A stretch of 64,000 nt of DNA from Lumbricus rubellus (GCA_945859605.1 OX243822.1:21073528-21137527); one strand, 5' to 3'. Positions 21,801-32,889 are shown, numbered from the stretch's first letter. The notes: generated by a model not told the origin, from the sequence alone. Program-made: numbers and translations.

Positions 21801-24800
21801 GTCAATAGAAATGTTTTTAAAAAATTTTTAATTAATTTTGTTCTTAAAAAAATGTCTTTTATAAAAAATTTTCACAAAAATATTTGAGTCGCGGCAATAA
21901 AAGAGGGTCGGTCGGGTTACCGGAAACACAACAATTTTTTTAGGCCTAACAGAGGAGTGGAGGTTGGCAGGGGAACCCACTAAACTTTGAGAACTGGCAA
22001 GAAACACCCTCTGGTCCTCTTCAGAATCTGCTTCCTACTTTAGTTATTTATTTCAGGTTTTATATAGCGCCTCTTCATTGTAGGCTGCTCAGAAGCGCTC
22101 CTGGCCCAACCACGACTAAATAGGACAGTTTTGAAATTCTTGAGGAACAGAGTGGAATGGCCCATAGGCAATGAGTGCAGTGTAACAAGGAGGCCATTCA
22201 AGCTTATAGAGCCAGCAACTGAGAATGTTGTGTAAGGCAGCCATCTCTTGGATGAATGATTTTATATTATATGTATATATATATACATGTAATATATATA
22301 CATGTGTGTATATATGTATATATAATATATATACATATATACACACATACAGAACTTGATTGATGCACAACAACCTGAAGTTTGGAATAAATTATTATGT
22401 CTGTAAGTCTTCAGCAATTCTCGGCCAACATGTAAGACTAATGCAGCCATCATTAACTTGGAATATTGTTGCGGTCCTAAATTTCTTTAAATAGTTCAGC
22501 ATTTGGAATCTACTGTTCTGAATATTGTTTAACTCAGTTGAATACGTGAAAGATTTAATTTATCAGGCTTTTTATTTTGTTTATGAATTTTTGTGATGGA
22601 AAAGAGAGATGGTAGGCATACTGAAGCTCATTCTGAGAAGAATTGGACATTGGTGGACATAACTGTAATAGCAGACATGCTTATTTCTGGACATAGCCAG
22701 TGCTGTTTATTGCTAGTTATATAAATATCTCTTTGCAATATGCATGCATTTTTAGTAACCTAATAACAGATACATTGCCGGCCGTGATGAGAACGTGATT
22801 CTTTAATGTGGCAGATATTAACGAAAGCGGTAGCACACCTCTGATCTAGTGCGTATTACGAAGTGCCTGTTACTTGCATTTATTGCACCAGTGTCTAGCG
22901 CTGAACAGTGTGTCTGGTTGCTTTTGTCTCATAGGTTTCCGTTTTACTATGAGCTCAAAATCTGCTTTATTCTGTGGCTCGTGGCGCCAGCCACAAAGGG
23001 ATCCAGCGTTCTCTATCGTAAAGTCGTTCATCCACAGTTGCTCAAACGCGAGAAGGTCAGTGTACTCCACTTACTTTTTGTACCTTACTTTACATTGCTC
23101 TACCTGACCTCATAGTACCATTCTCACTATTACCTTGCTTTGTGTTACCATTGCCATTCTTATTGCTATACCTGATCTGCATTGCTACGTCTGACTTATG
23201 TGGTTAAATGTTTTTGTAGTTTCACACGAGGCAATATGTGCTCATTTACAACTTGTGATGTAATGAATGATGAGTCAGTGTGTGTCCATTTATAACTTGC
23301 AATGTAATGATGAGGCCATGTGTGTCAATTTATAATGTGTCATCATGTCATGTGATGATGAATCAGTGTGAGTCCATTTATGACTTGCAATGCAATGGCG
23401 AGACAGTGTTACGCATTAAATTTTATAACTTGCAATGTTCTGATGAGACAATATGTGTTCATACATGACGTGTAATGTAATGACGAGACAATGTTTGTCA
23501 GTATTAAATCTACTTATTCAGCAAATCTTACATTTAAAGTTCGTCCAGAGATATTTAATTTTGAATCATGTTTGTGGATATTGGTTCCACGACATAAGCC
23601 CGATTGTATCTACCAGTTGGCGTTTCAATTGTTTATATCTTTCTTTGTCTGTTATAGGAGATCGATGCCAACATATCAAAGGCTACTGATCAGGGTTACG
23701 CCGCTCTCATCACCCTCGGATCCAGGGGATTCAATTTTGCCACCAGCGTCGTCCTATCAACAGCGATCAAGGTGGCCCTGCTTACGACAGTTTTCTTGAA
23801 AACCTACATTGAAATATTTGTCCGGCTTCTCTTTTTTTGTACATGCACTTGTTATAGCGCCCCTTCTAGCTCTCTCTCTACTCAGAGGCGCTCCCGAATG
23901 CAGAACGTACACTGCTTCGGAGTTTCACGCCGAAGCCCTGAGCAATTGCGAGTGAAGGACTTGCCCAAGGACCTTACGCGGCGAGGTGGATTCGAACCTC
24001 GAACCTTCCGACTTCAAGGCAACGACGCCACCACTACACCACCACGCCCAACTGGGGCATGGGGGACTTGGGCTGGGAGTGGCTCTGTGTAGGTTATCTT
24101 GGAGTAATGAATGGGTAAATGAACCAATTTATTACTTTCACTGGCACATTTTTAGAGACACTCGATCATGCTTACTTGCATACACTGTGCCCCATAAAAA
24201 ACACACCAAAAAACTTTGTCATGAAACGCATGTAAGTCTAATGTTAAATAAGAAAAAGTAATGTTTCATTTAAGAAGATGTTCGAAGTGATGTCCCTTCG
24301 CTTGAATGCAGGCTCTCAGCCTTGGCCGCCACTGTTCAATAGCTTTGTCAATGACACTCTGCTTCAACTGTGCCCACGCAACGATGAGGCGCTCCTTCAA
24401 CTCGTTGATGTCCCATATTGCTGTCTGGTAGACGCGTTCCTGTATTAGACCCCAAATTCTGCAGTCAACGGGATTGAGGTCTGGTGAGTTTGCTGGCCAG
24501 AGTTCCGGTCCAATGAAGCTTGGTGTTTCACGTCGCAGCAACGCAATGGTGTCCTTTGCGCGATGTGCTGGGGCGCTGTCCTGCTGGAGAATGAATAAGT
24601 CGCTTGACTAATCTCTGGTTAAATGTTTCCAAAAACGCCTAGTCTGCGCCACTGCCTCCAACAGCAACCACTTCTGTGAGTAAGTAAAATGTAAAATATT
24701 TTGTGGCAAAATTATTTGAGAAACAACGTACAAACTTTTATTACAATTGGCTTAGTTTTATAGAAGATTTTTGAAAAGTTTTTTGGTGTGTTTTTTTATG

Positions 24801-27057
24801 GGGCACAGTGTACATACATTGAACGAATACATACCTACAATAGATACGTACATGTGCCGATGTTTTGTTTAACCTTTTAACAACTAGCGTGTACTAAAGC
24901 GCATTGAAAACATATGTAGCTGGTCGCTAAAAGGTTAATCATTGTAATGTACTTTTAGGAATGCTCAATAATGCATGCTTGCATACATACGTTGAATGAA
25001 TACATACCTAGATACGCCGTACATGTTCCGATGTTTTATTCGATCATTGTAACGTGCTTTTAGGGTTCCAGTAAGTTGTCGGATCAGCTGCAGAAGAGTC
25101 TCAGCCTCAACGATCTTTCCGGAGACTCAGTCGACTTCCGGCCGCGTCGTCGACTTCTCCAATCGAACGTGAGTCTCGACGACGAGGAGGAGCGTGACAA
25201 CCGGTTGATCCGAGAGAGGTATCGGCGGGAGACGGCGACAGTGACGGAGGAGGAGGAAAGCCTGGACGACATCGACCGACAGGTGGATGAGGTTCCAGTC
25301 CTGGATGTGCAGAGAAGGCGGAGGAGAAGAAAGATCGGTAGGAACGGCATCAGTCACGACGTTCACATTTCGTAGAGGAATTATGAAAATGTTGGAGCAC
25401 CTCTGAGTAGTTTTCTTGACGGGGTGCTATTTAAATTGCTGAATTGATGAATATTTGAAAGTGTTATATGAATTATAAAAGCATTGTTATCGTTGTTATT
25501 ATTAACTATTGGTTAAAAACTAGTCCAGAATGACCCTACTCATCGTTGTCTTGATTGTCGAAAGTGCCTCGGAATGCGATCGCGTTAAAATGTTGTATCG
25601 TATTATTAGTCTGCGTTAAGCAGATTGTTGTGTTTAACTGTGGGCGTATTTATAAGTGACGTCACAGTTGTGCTTTTTGCTCCTGTGCGATGTGAAGTAA
25701 CGGAGTTGTATTGATATGCGGTTGTATTGTTTTCTTTCTGGGCAGAATCTACGCTTCATGAAGTGATGCAGGACAGTTCCACTCTCACGCAGTCGTTGGT
25801 CGGCTCCGTTCGTCTTCCACGCAAGTACAAGCCAGTCGTGAAAGAGGTCAGCAACAATTCTATTGTTCTTTTTAGTAGTCTATTGTTCTTTTTAGTAGTC
25901 TATTGTTCTTTTTAGTAGTCTATTGTTCTTTTTAGTAGTCTATTGTTCTTTTTAGTAGTCTATTGTTCTTTTTAGTAGTCTATTGTTCTTTTTAGTAGTC
26001 TATTGTTCTTTTTAGTAGTCTATTGTTCTTTTTAGTAGTCTATTGTTCTTTTTAGTAGTCTATTGTTCTTTTTAGTAGTCTATTGTTCTTTTTAGTAGTC
26101 TATTGTTCTTTTTAGTAGTCTATTGTTCTTTTTAGTAGTCTATTGTTCTTTTTAGTAGTCTATTGTTCTTTTTAGTAGTCTATTGTTCTTTTTAGTAGTC
26201 TATTGTTCTTTTTAGTAGTCGGTTTTTTCAACTTTTTTGTGTATTATTAATCCTTTACTGCAATGCAATTTCAGCTCTAGCGATAAAACCTTATTTTGAG
26301 TTGCTTTAATACAATCCTTAAATTCATTCATTCAAGAATTTGTATTGCACCTCTTCAAGGGGGGCTATTTGGAAGTGTTCCCAATTCTGCCACAGCAAAA
26401 AACAGTTTTGAGTTGAATAAAAGTGATAAAAGTGATTCGGTATGAGCCTCAGGAAGCAGACTTAGCTCTTGTGATAGCCCATTCCAGACCATTGGGTCTC
26501 CACGGAAAAGGCTCGATTCTGCGTAGTTGCAGTTTATGCTAATGGAACTAAGAGCACTCCCTTCTGTGCAGAATGGAGGGGCGGTGGCCTTGGATACTCG
26601 TAGAGCTCCTAACTTATAGGTGCGTAACTTAGCATTCTTTACGTTTATCTAAATGAATATATTGTTTAAGATTTCGTCTGGAGTCCCAGAGGACGCTTTC
26701 GTCACGAGTGAGAACGTTCGCTCAACGCCGATCGCTGTCATGGAACAGAACTATTCCTCGCCCTTCCCTTCTTCCGTTGCAACCACCGCTTCCACCAGTC
26801 ACAACTTTCGAACGTCAGATCCAGTAAGTCCCTCCACAGATCCGTCTGATCACCACGGACCCTCAAGTTCCTCTGGACCTTCAGGTTCTCACGAGCCCTC
26901 AGGTTCCTCTGGACCTTCCGAACCTTCATCCTCCACTGTCGGCTCAACCACTTCTTCCAAAGATCCTCCTTCGAATCCGGAGCCAACTGCGACCGTTTCT
27001 TCTGGGATGTCGCTTTCGCGTCGACTCCGGCTAAGCTTATTCTCGTCGTCGAAGTAA
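18790..27057 (+). CDS. REEP1-4-like: Receptor expression-enhancing protein (REEP1-4 type), seven exons
   Basis: REEP proteins are ER membrane-shaping proteins with a TB2/DP1/HVA22 domain; REEP1-4 members also bind microtubules. Exons are 18790-18891, 19927-20003, 22935-23055, 23658-23771, 25064-25337, 25746-25846 and 26671-27057. They sum to 1176 nt in one frame (391 aa), with matching phases at every junction. Conserved blocks: [19 protein letters not shown] (exon 1), [15 protein letters not shown] (exon 2), [25 protein letters not shown] (exon 3). Hydrophobic hairpins lie at about residues 10-60 and 65-82. The tail (exons 5-7) is charged, then Ser/Pro-rich and disordered. The usual N-terminus (MVS..SRLVV) is not matched by the chosen ATG, so another first exon may exist upstream. 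The exon 4 donor (GTGGCC) is weak. Confidence 0.9.
19600..19840. repeat. Dispersed repeat, copy 2, in REEP intron 1
   Basis: Contains two tandem near-copies of 'GCACAACCCCTTCTTTTCCT' (about 19618 and 19682), then 'AGTGCTTCTACAACTGCACA'. It corresponds to 105-320. Confidence 0.6.
19927..20003 (+). CDS. REEP exon 2
   Basis: Acceptor TTTTCGCAG, donor TTG|GTAAGAG. Encodes [15 protein letters not shown] through ILV plus two bases of a Trp codon. This is the first half of the TB2/DP1/HVA22 domain. Confidence 0.92.
20460..20765 (-). pseudogene. LINE ORF2 C-terminal fragment in REEP intron 2
   Basis: The minus-strand frame shows [13 protein letters not shown], then [12 protein letters not shown], then [12 protein letters not shown]: the conserved end of a non-LTR retrotransposon ORF2. 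It is antisense to REEP, 5'-truncated and about 90 residues long. Confidence 0.8.
21543..21947. mobile_element. MITE with GTTTCCGGTAAC termini, copy 2
   Basis: Ends are AGGCCTAAAAAAATGTTGTG at the left and the complement at the right, closing with TTTTTTTAGGCCT. The 405-bp element lies in REEP intron 2 and matches 14121-14566. The termini contain the TAGGCCT motif common across this window. Confidence 0.85.
22262..22345. repeat. (TA)n/(TATG)n microsatellite
   Basis: Alternating TATATA and ACATAC sequence, partly self-complementary, in REEP intron 2. Confidence 0.85.
22935..23055 (+). CDS. REEP exon 3
   Basis: Acceptor TCTCATAG, donor AAG|GTCAGT. The first base completes Trp, followed by [15 protein letters not shown] and [18 protein letters not shown]. 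It holds the second membrane hairpin and the conserved RK-VHP block. Confidence 0.93.
23658..23771 (+). CDS. REEP exon 4
   Basis: Acceptor TGTTATAG; 38 codons, phase 0: [18 protein letters not shown] through VLSTAIK. This matches the amphipathic segment after the hairpins in REEP1-4. The donor is AAG|GTGGCC, a poor match to consensus but placed exactly where the family has an intron. Confidence 0.85.
23850..24052 (-). repeat. tRNA-derived SINE (family B) in REEP intron 4
   Basis: The minus strand starts GGGCGTGGTGGTGTAGTGG (A-box region). The B-box AGGTTCGAATCC follows, then 'ACCTCGCCGCGTAAGG', and the copy ends near 'GGGGCGCTATAAC'. Related copies are 3181-3305 and 32890-33116. Confidence 0.8.
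24183..24810 (-). mobile_element. Mariner-like (DD37D) transposon relic, copy 2, in REEP intron 4
   Basis: 628 bp with termini CACTGTGCCCCATAAAA and its complement, and TA on both sides. Same family as 1512-2123, inserted in the opposite orientation. It codes on the minus strand for the C-terminal transposase part: [33 protein letters not shown], ending at 24266. The N-terminal half is deleted. One difference is VDC in place of VDY. Confidence 0.87.
24869..24940. repeat. Short palindrome TTTAACCTTTTA...TAAAAGGTTAA
   Basis: The left arm CCTTTTAACAACTAGCG and right arm GTCGCTAAAAGG form an imperfect inverted repeat. It may be a tiny MITE inserted in the duplicated end of REEP intron 4. Confidence 0.5.
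24955..25063 (+). repeat. Duplicated intron end with a decoy splice acceptor upstream of REEP exon 5
   Basis: The block leading to the true acceptor (ATCATTGTAACGTGCTTTTAG, ends 25063; one base trimmed from comparison) has a near-copy ending at 24958 (ATCATTGTAATGTACTTTTAG region). 'GAATGAATACATACCTA' and 'GTTCCGATGTTTT' are also duplicated between 24815-24875 and 24995-25040. The two AGs are 105 bp apart. Confidence 0.75.
25064..25337 (+). CDS. REEP exon 5
   Basis: Acceptor GTGCTTTTAG, donor ATCG|GTAGGA. Begins [18 protein letters not shown], matching the region after the membrane part in REEP1-4. It continues with an Asp/Glu/Arg-rich stretch ending [10 protein letters not shown]. If intron 5 were retained, the frame would stop at 25373-25375. 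Confidence 0.85.
25746..25846 (+). CDS. REEP exon 6
   Basis: Acceptor CTTTCTGGGCAG, donor GAG|GTCAGC. Together with the last base of exon 5 it gives [14 protein letters not shown] through RKYKPVVKE, keeping the frame. No known domain; polar tail. Confidence 0.7.
25861..26220 (+). repeat. 18-copy perfect 20-bp minisatellite in REEP intron 6
   Basis: The unit TATTGTTCTTTTTAGTAGTC is repeated 18 times without visible variation (360 bp), starting 14 bp after the exon 6 donor. Each unit contains a pyrimidine tract followed by TAG, resembling a 3' splice site. Confidence 0.97.
26671..27057 (+). CDS. REEP exon 7 (terminal)
   Basis: Acceptor ATTGTTTAAG, phase 0. Encodes [15 protein letters not shown], then a Ser/Pro/Gly-rich stretch with SSGPSGS-type repeats, ending [10 protein letters not shown] and a TAA stop. 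The Ser-rich composition suggests a disordered phosphorylated tail. The acceptor choice rests on frame; a CAG at about 26690 would shift it. Confidence 0.7.
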   Translation: MSSGVPEDAFVTSENVRSTPIAVMEQNYSSPFPSSVATTASTSHNFRTSDPVSPSTDPSDHHGPSSSSGPSGSHEPSGSSGPSEPSSSTVGSTTSSKDPPSNPEPTATVSSGMSLSRRLRLSLFSSSK

Positions 27058-27930
27058 AAGTGAAAACGGAGTATCGCAATTTAACTGCATCGTCATTTCT
27101 ACTGCGAATGAATTATCGTTCACTGATATCAACGTCGCCGACGTTATGTTATTGTGTTATAATTATTTCCTGGTGGGATTCTTTTTGTGGAAGACACCCA
27201 AAGATGGAAATCGTAAAATGTGTAAATTATTTTGAGATCCTAAAATATGCAACTTGGTTTGGCTCGTGAAGATCTGGTAGTGTGGAAGGAATCCATAATT
27301 TATAGAAGAAAGTTTATTATTATTATCATTTTTATGATTAGTTTTAGGTTATCAGTACTGCTGGTTACTACTGTTATTCCTATTGTTAATATTGTTATTG
27401 TTTTGTTTCTGTGATTGTTAGACAATTGTCTGTCGTATCAGACTGTTATTTGCACTAGAGGAATAAATTGATGGAGATAAAAGATGGACTTACTTTTAGT
27501 TTAACAAGATGAAGGATTCATCTTATTGGCAAGAGGTCTCATTCACTGTTATCCTGTTTTGTCTAATTAATGTGCTGCAATTTCTAACTGTACAAATGCA
27601 TTTTTAGGTTCCATATCCAGTCTTTGGTGGCTGAGTGTTTGCTGGCACTTTCTGTTATGCTGCTGTGTTTGGGGTTCAAGACCTGTGTTTTGCAACAAAC
27701 ATAGTTAGCTGAAGTGGCACTATGTAATTCATGCTCATCACATCACAGTGATTTTCGTGACTGGTTATAGGGTTTTTCTTTCGTCTTCATTGTTATGATA
27801 TGTGATGCAAAGTATTTGCTTGTGAATGACTATTTAGACAGCGTCGCTTCTGCTAAGCTTATCACGTCAAGGGTTTGCCATAATTTTGTATATATAAACA
27901 TGTGTAAATAAAACATTTCTGATGTTAATA
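27058..27930 (+). other. Probable 3'UTR of REEP
   Basis: AT-rich sequence without exons. AATAAA hexamers at about 27462 and 27906 are candidate polyadenylation signals; the later one lies in GTAAATAAAACATTTC. Confidence 0.5.
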
Positions 27931-30300
27931 ACGCTTTGCGTGACTAACTTAATGGTTTGCAAAAATACTTTTAGGTATAATACCGGTACATGCATGTGGT
28001 TTTATTATTGTAAATATTTGCATTATGACTTCCTACTGGTCATTTTATGCTTGATGCTCTTCAATATTGTTTTTCAATTTAAATAGCTTTAAATTTTCAG
28101 ATTTTTAGAATATTTATATATTGATTAATTATAATTGGCTTTCATATTTTGGTAAGCGGTGAACCTTTTTTGGAAGCCCCAGGTGACGATGATTAAATTC
28201 GGAACAGTTGGATTTCATTTGAACAAAGCAGATGAGGTTGCTTTGCTTTTGAAAGCCACTTAAAGCTGTTGACTGATTTACTTTTACTTGAGAAAATGTC
28301 AAAATTTAGAGTGTTTTTAATGGATTTTTACAGGCAAGTATGAATTAAAACTAAGACGTTTATTGTTTCAATTTATTTTTCTGGTTGCTTGTCTTCTTTC
28401 ATTTTTATGGTATGATTTCTTTGTGGTTTATTGTTCTATTATTTTGTTTGCAATTTGCTTTTTTGCTTCAGGACTGGCTTTGATTGTTTTAGAATTTCTG
28501 CCTGTAAATATTTCATTTAGTGAATTGATATGTAAGGTTTACTTCTTTGATTACAGCCTACTTTTTGCGTATTTGGTTTATTTTCTGGGTTTTTGTCGAA
28601 TTGTTTCATGTATTTGTCCAGTATATTACCTATTTCATCTGTTATCATCTGAACTGTGCAGGTTATTTTCACTGTGTCAAGAAAATGTTGATATTGCGCG
28701 TCTTCATGACATCGTAGAACATGCGAATGGGAGCTAGTCAGTCATTGAGAAGGATGATAGAATTTCTTGTTTTGCAGCTTTTTGCTTCTACTTGGAACTT
28801 GGAAATATAAGTAAAGACTTGAAAATGACACTGCAATATCTGACTAGTGACTGATGTTTCAAGATGCACATAGGCTTGATATTATCAGTATTTACAATAT
28901 TTACCTGTTATTGTCAGTATTTACAATAGTTACCAGATATTGTCAGTATTTGCAATATTTACCTGATATTGTCAGTATTTATAATATTTACCTGATATTG
29001 TCAGTATTTACAATATTTACCTGATACTGTCAGTATTTACAATATTTACCTGATATTGTTTATATTTACAGTATTTAAAATTTTAAAGCTGTTGATGAAC
29101 CTGTCATTAACAAAATTGAAAATCAAGATATTTGAAAATTCATAATTTCGTGAAAAGAAATATGTTCCCATAGGCTATAATACTGCTGATATGAAGTTGT
29201 TCAGCAGTATGTTTTCACCACATGTTATTTGCTGTTTAATGACTTGTGCTGATAATATTAGTAATCTTGCTTGAAGGTTTTATTGATTTATTTATTTAAT
29301 AAATGGTGCAATAGTTTTTGAGTGATTGGTCTTTTTTCTTATATTATTATTGGCGGATCTTTGAAATCACACTGATTACATTTCTAAGGTTCCGTTTGCT
29401 ACAGGACAGTCTAATTAATTCATTATTTATTACGAGAATTTATATAGCACCCCTTCAAGGTTACTACTCTGGAGCGCTCCCGGCACAACCTCAGCTATAG
29501 AAGATAATTTTAAGATTGTGATACAACGTGTCAGAGTTTACAGTAAGGCAAAACCTTTTACTGTCGTTTTTGGATTTGATAAATAATCGTGCAGCCATGC
29601 AACTTGTGATGAATGTTGTTTCTGCTGGTTTTTTGTCACGTCTCTGTGTCAGCCACGCAATTCGTCAAAGCCAAGATGCATTTGCGAATCGTCTCGAAGG
29701 CTCATTAAATATCCATTTCGTTTATGATGCATTGTTGTTCTTACCCTGTCCACCCAGAAAACGTTATCTAATTTCGTGCTCTAACCTGAAACTATTTACG
29801 AGAAACAAAAGAGACACATTTAAGCTTGAAATGAATCTTATTTTAAGCAAGCTTAGTTTTTTACATTGCAAAATTGTTACTTCTGTAGTTGGCAGTTGTA
29901 TGCAGTGGCTGCAGTTGAGGAGGTCGGCTGTTGTTTCTGCCATGGGATACAGGTGTCGTCGCTGTTAGCGATCGCAGATAAAACAATACATGTCGATTGA
30001 ACAACAGAATCGTTTCCTGCGACTGAGAACGGAAGAAGAAGTATCCTGAAATGATGTAAAAACAGAATCGAATATGCACACAGTTGCCTCACTTATGTAT
30101 TCATTTACTCATTCATTCATTCATTCATTTGAAAACATATATAAAACACCCCTTCAAGGAAAGTAGGAAACTACTCAGAGTCGCTCCCGACTCCAGCACG
30201 CATAAAAAGAATTTTAAGTTTAGTGAAGAAGTATTCTGTCAGAGTCTCAGGATGTAGGCGTAGCTGTAAAGGAAGACCATTTCAAAATACTGTGCCAAAG
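27931..30300. other. AT-rich intergenic stretch
   Basis: Contains a 29-bp minisatellite (28883-29075) and short repeat scraps related to SINE tails ('ATATAGCACCCCTTCAAGG' at about 29440; similar at 30145). A hydrophobic open frame at 28363-28737 reflects the T-rich composition. Confidence 0.45.
28883..29075. repeat. 29-bp minisatellite, about six copies
   Basis: Unit close to TTGTCAGTATTTACAATATT plus TACCTGATA. Successive CAGTATT anchors are 29 bases apart (28886, 28915, 28944). Confidence 0.85.
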
Positions 30301-30306
30301 ACATAA

Positions 30307-30500
30307 TCTATATAAATAAAAATTAAACTTTCCAATAGTTCGTAATATTTTTTCGCCGAAAGTTACGCACCGATTGTGGTCACGGCCGGATAAACAAATG
30401 TTCAGAAAAACTGTGGGCACCCAACCTTACAGAATTACTTTAAAAAAAGAACACGAAAAGGGCCGCATTAAGGCTAGTGCGGGCCCGGGTGCTATGATTA
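30307..30500 (+). repeat. Possible Helitron 5' fragment
   Basis: Begins TCTATATAAATAAAAATTAA and then AACTTTCCAA, resembling the 5' end of the Helitron at 36709-37313. A convincing CTRR end with hairpin is not identified. Confidence 0.35.
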
Positions 30501-30700
30501 GGCCTACCTTGAAATACCTTCCAATGGTACCCTTGTGAGAACACACCGGTCCACCACGCACATATAATATACAGCGGGCCTAGACATGTTAGACATGTTC
30601 AACATGCTATATTCTAAATTTATGTCCTAAAAATTAGCAAAAAGTCCAAGTAACAAAGCTATCGTCCTAACAGCAAGTCAACACCATGTTTCCGAACAAA

Positions 30701-30919
30701 GCTAATGACGTACCGTAACAATAGTGTTAGTAGAACAAAGTGGGGTCGTCATAATATTATTATACGGTAGACCTAGGCCTATTTGCCATGCATTATTCTA
30801 ACAAGGTAGCACTAATTACGGCCTTCGTAGCTAATTACGTAACAAAAGTTCTGTTGATCTACCGTATAATATTATGACGACCCCTTTGTTCTATTAACAC
30901 TATTGCTACGTCATTAGGC
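30701..30919. repeat. Foldback MITE, about 219 bp
   Basis: The left arm begins GCTAATGACGTACCGTAACA and runs through 'GGGGTCGTCATAATATTAT'. It is the near reverse complement of the right arm, which contains 'ATAATATTATGACGACCCC' and ends near ACGTCATTAGGC. Arms are about 70 bp. Confidence 0.8.
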
Positions 30920-31515
30920 TAGCTGTAATAATGGTCTAGAGCCGTTGTCGTAGCAACAGCGAACGTCATAGTGACTCAACAAAATAATTTGCAAGACAAG
31001 GAGAAGCCGTCACAGTGTGAATTCCACAGAGCAAGTTGATTATAATCATGTAGCATATCATCATGTCCAATTAAAGTTGATGGCGTAGGCGGCGGCAGGC
31101 CTAATAATAGTGCCATTTAAACCTATTAAATTTTGTCCATTCGAGTGTAGACTAAGTCTTTTGCAAGACAGAAGATCTGACTAATCAAAGAGTAATTGGA
31201 TCTCCTTGGTGTCGACCTTGCGGAAACAACATCGTCCGTTTCAGTTGTCTGGTGTTAATAATAGACCTAATAATAATATCTTGAGAATGATTACAGGTAC
31301 AAGTTATACGAAATACGGCCCAATATAGCACGACACGCAGGCCGGCTTTACAGCAGTGGGTTCGGCTTAACGCTATTGGCCTAAGTGCTGGATCACTCCT
31401 GGTTCGGCCAATCCAGAAGTGGGATCGACGGGGTATCTTTTTTTTAGCAGAACTTGAGTCAAGCAACGCAACAGCAAAGCGCCAATGGCAGCTAACAGAA
31501 ACTTTCATAAATTTT
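30920..31515. other. Non-coding stretch
   Basis: No gene or element recognised. 31430-31515 may be the body of the tRNA-related repeat at 31518-31602. Confidence 0.35.
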
Positions 31516-31517
31516 TG

Positions 31518-31602
31518 CCCTGAGCGAGGCTTGAACCCGGATCGCGATAATGACAACTCAGTTGATCGACCAGCGCTCTCTCCACTGAGCTACGGGACCC
31601 CC
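31518..31602 (-). repeat. tRNA-like SINE head or tRNA pseudogene
   Basis: The minus strand reads TAGCTCAGTGGAGAGAGCG (good A box) and GGGTTCAAGCC (good B box) about 35 bases apart. The acceptor and T stems pair poorly and no clear anticodon loop forms, so I do not call a functional tRNA. Confidence 0.55.
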
Positions 31603-32225
31603 GATGAGCTTAAATTGAATTATTTCAGTGGACGGCGATCACAGAATCGACCACAACGATCGAGAAGATATCACCAACCAACCTACATGTACAGATGCTT
31701 TCACTGGACCAGAGACGGTTAAATAACTAAGCGATTAGAATTATTCTATTTGATTAGCAATGTGCCCAGTCGATCATGGAATCCTGCATTATCGATCAGA
31801 CACAGTGTTTAATCTAGGCGTCTCTGGCGGGACGTGTTCCTCCAGGAATGACATTACCATCCCCCACATAAAAATGTAAGTTTTTTGCATGTATGCCTAT
31901 GCCATTTTCCTCCCCCCAGTACGTCTTTACCTGTAGGACTTATATAATTTATATGCTAACTTGGCCAGAAATAATCATTTGACAGTGCAACATTGATGTA
32001 GGCCTATGTATGCCTAGACCTACTAAACAAGGTCATCAGATATTTCAATCGCTAGCCTAAGGGCAGAAAGACAAAAAAGTCGTGAGGGAACATTCCTGTC
32101 AAAATGGGATCGTCGGCTCATTGGTTGCCGACGGCTTGCCGACAGCCGAAATAGGGTATTGCTATCTCCCACATACAAACCTTGACCCACCCTCCGCAAA
32201 GCAGAGGGGGCTAGATCAAACGCTG
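31603..32225. other. Non-coding stretch
   Basis: No gene or element recognised. Confidence 0.35.
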
Positions 32226-32319
32226 CATGGATTAGACAGCATGCCAGTTCTTAATCTAATCAATTCGCTGCAAGATTTCTCCGATTCTAATTGATTGCAA
32301 CTTTTAGATCTATTCCAAT

Positions 32320-32490
32320 CATTATTCCAGTCCACTGCAAGAGGAAGACCACGACAGATGCTTCTGGGCACGTTGATGACGAGGGTTGGATAGTGGATAC
32401 CATGCAAGAACTAAAGGAAAATACCCAGCGGAGGGAAGAGTGGCGACACTGGACAGCTGAATCTGCCTAGGGGCAGAGAACCAGAAGAAG
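32320..32490 (+). pseudogene. LINE ORF2 C-terminal scrap
   Basis: Around 32335-32460, frames give remnants of the end pattern: 'RGRPRQM'-like at GAGGAAGACCACGACAGATG, then MQELKENTQRREEWRHWTAESA. Stops and frameshifts are present. The end resembles that of the fragment at 6281-6460. Confidence 0.5.
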
Positions 32491-32889
32491 AAGAAGACTG
32501 CATGGTAATTTAACTAGGCCTAGCCTAATCATCACGACTATCTCTGCACTACTGTAGGCCTGAACTCGGCATTTAAGCAGACAGCGTGTCGAGTCCATTC
32601 GTTCGATCGAGAAAAATAACCAAACAATATTAAGAATTATAAAAATATCTTATGCCAAAACTCGTCCATATATTATACTGTTCCAAGCGTCTTTTATGAA
32701 CCAGTCGAAAGTGTCCGAAAAATGGCTTGAAGGCAAATTATAAATTATAGATATCCTGTGGCGCTTGTTCTGCAAACGATGATTTTACTATAAGCTTAGA
32801 GATATTACCGTTGGATTGATTGATCACCAGTGCGTCCTCTTTTGTAGGATAATCGCTCCTCTTTGTTTATTTATCTACTTTCTTCACAT

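Noticed and set aside
25861..26220. CRISPR-like regular direct repeats
   Set aside because: Units follow each other with no unique spacers, and the DNA is an animal intron; it is a minisatellite.
28363..28737. 124-codon hydrophobic open frame that looks like a membrane protein
   Set aside because: T-rich DNA encodes Phe/Leu/Val by composition; no motif, no splice context, probably downstream of the REEP 3'UTR.
29528..29968. 146-codon open frame
   Set aside because: No recognisable motif and average AT-rich composition; contains scattered Cys and no coherent domain.
31518..31602. Functional tRNA gene
   Set aside because: A and B boxes are good, but acceptor and T stems do not pair and no clear anticodon loop forms; SINE head or pseudogene is more likely.
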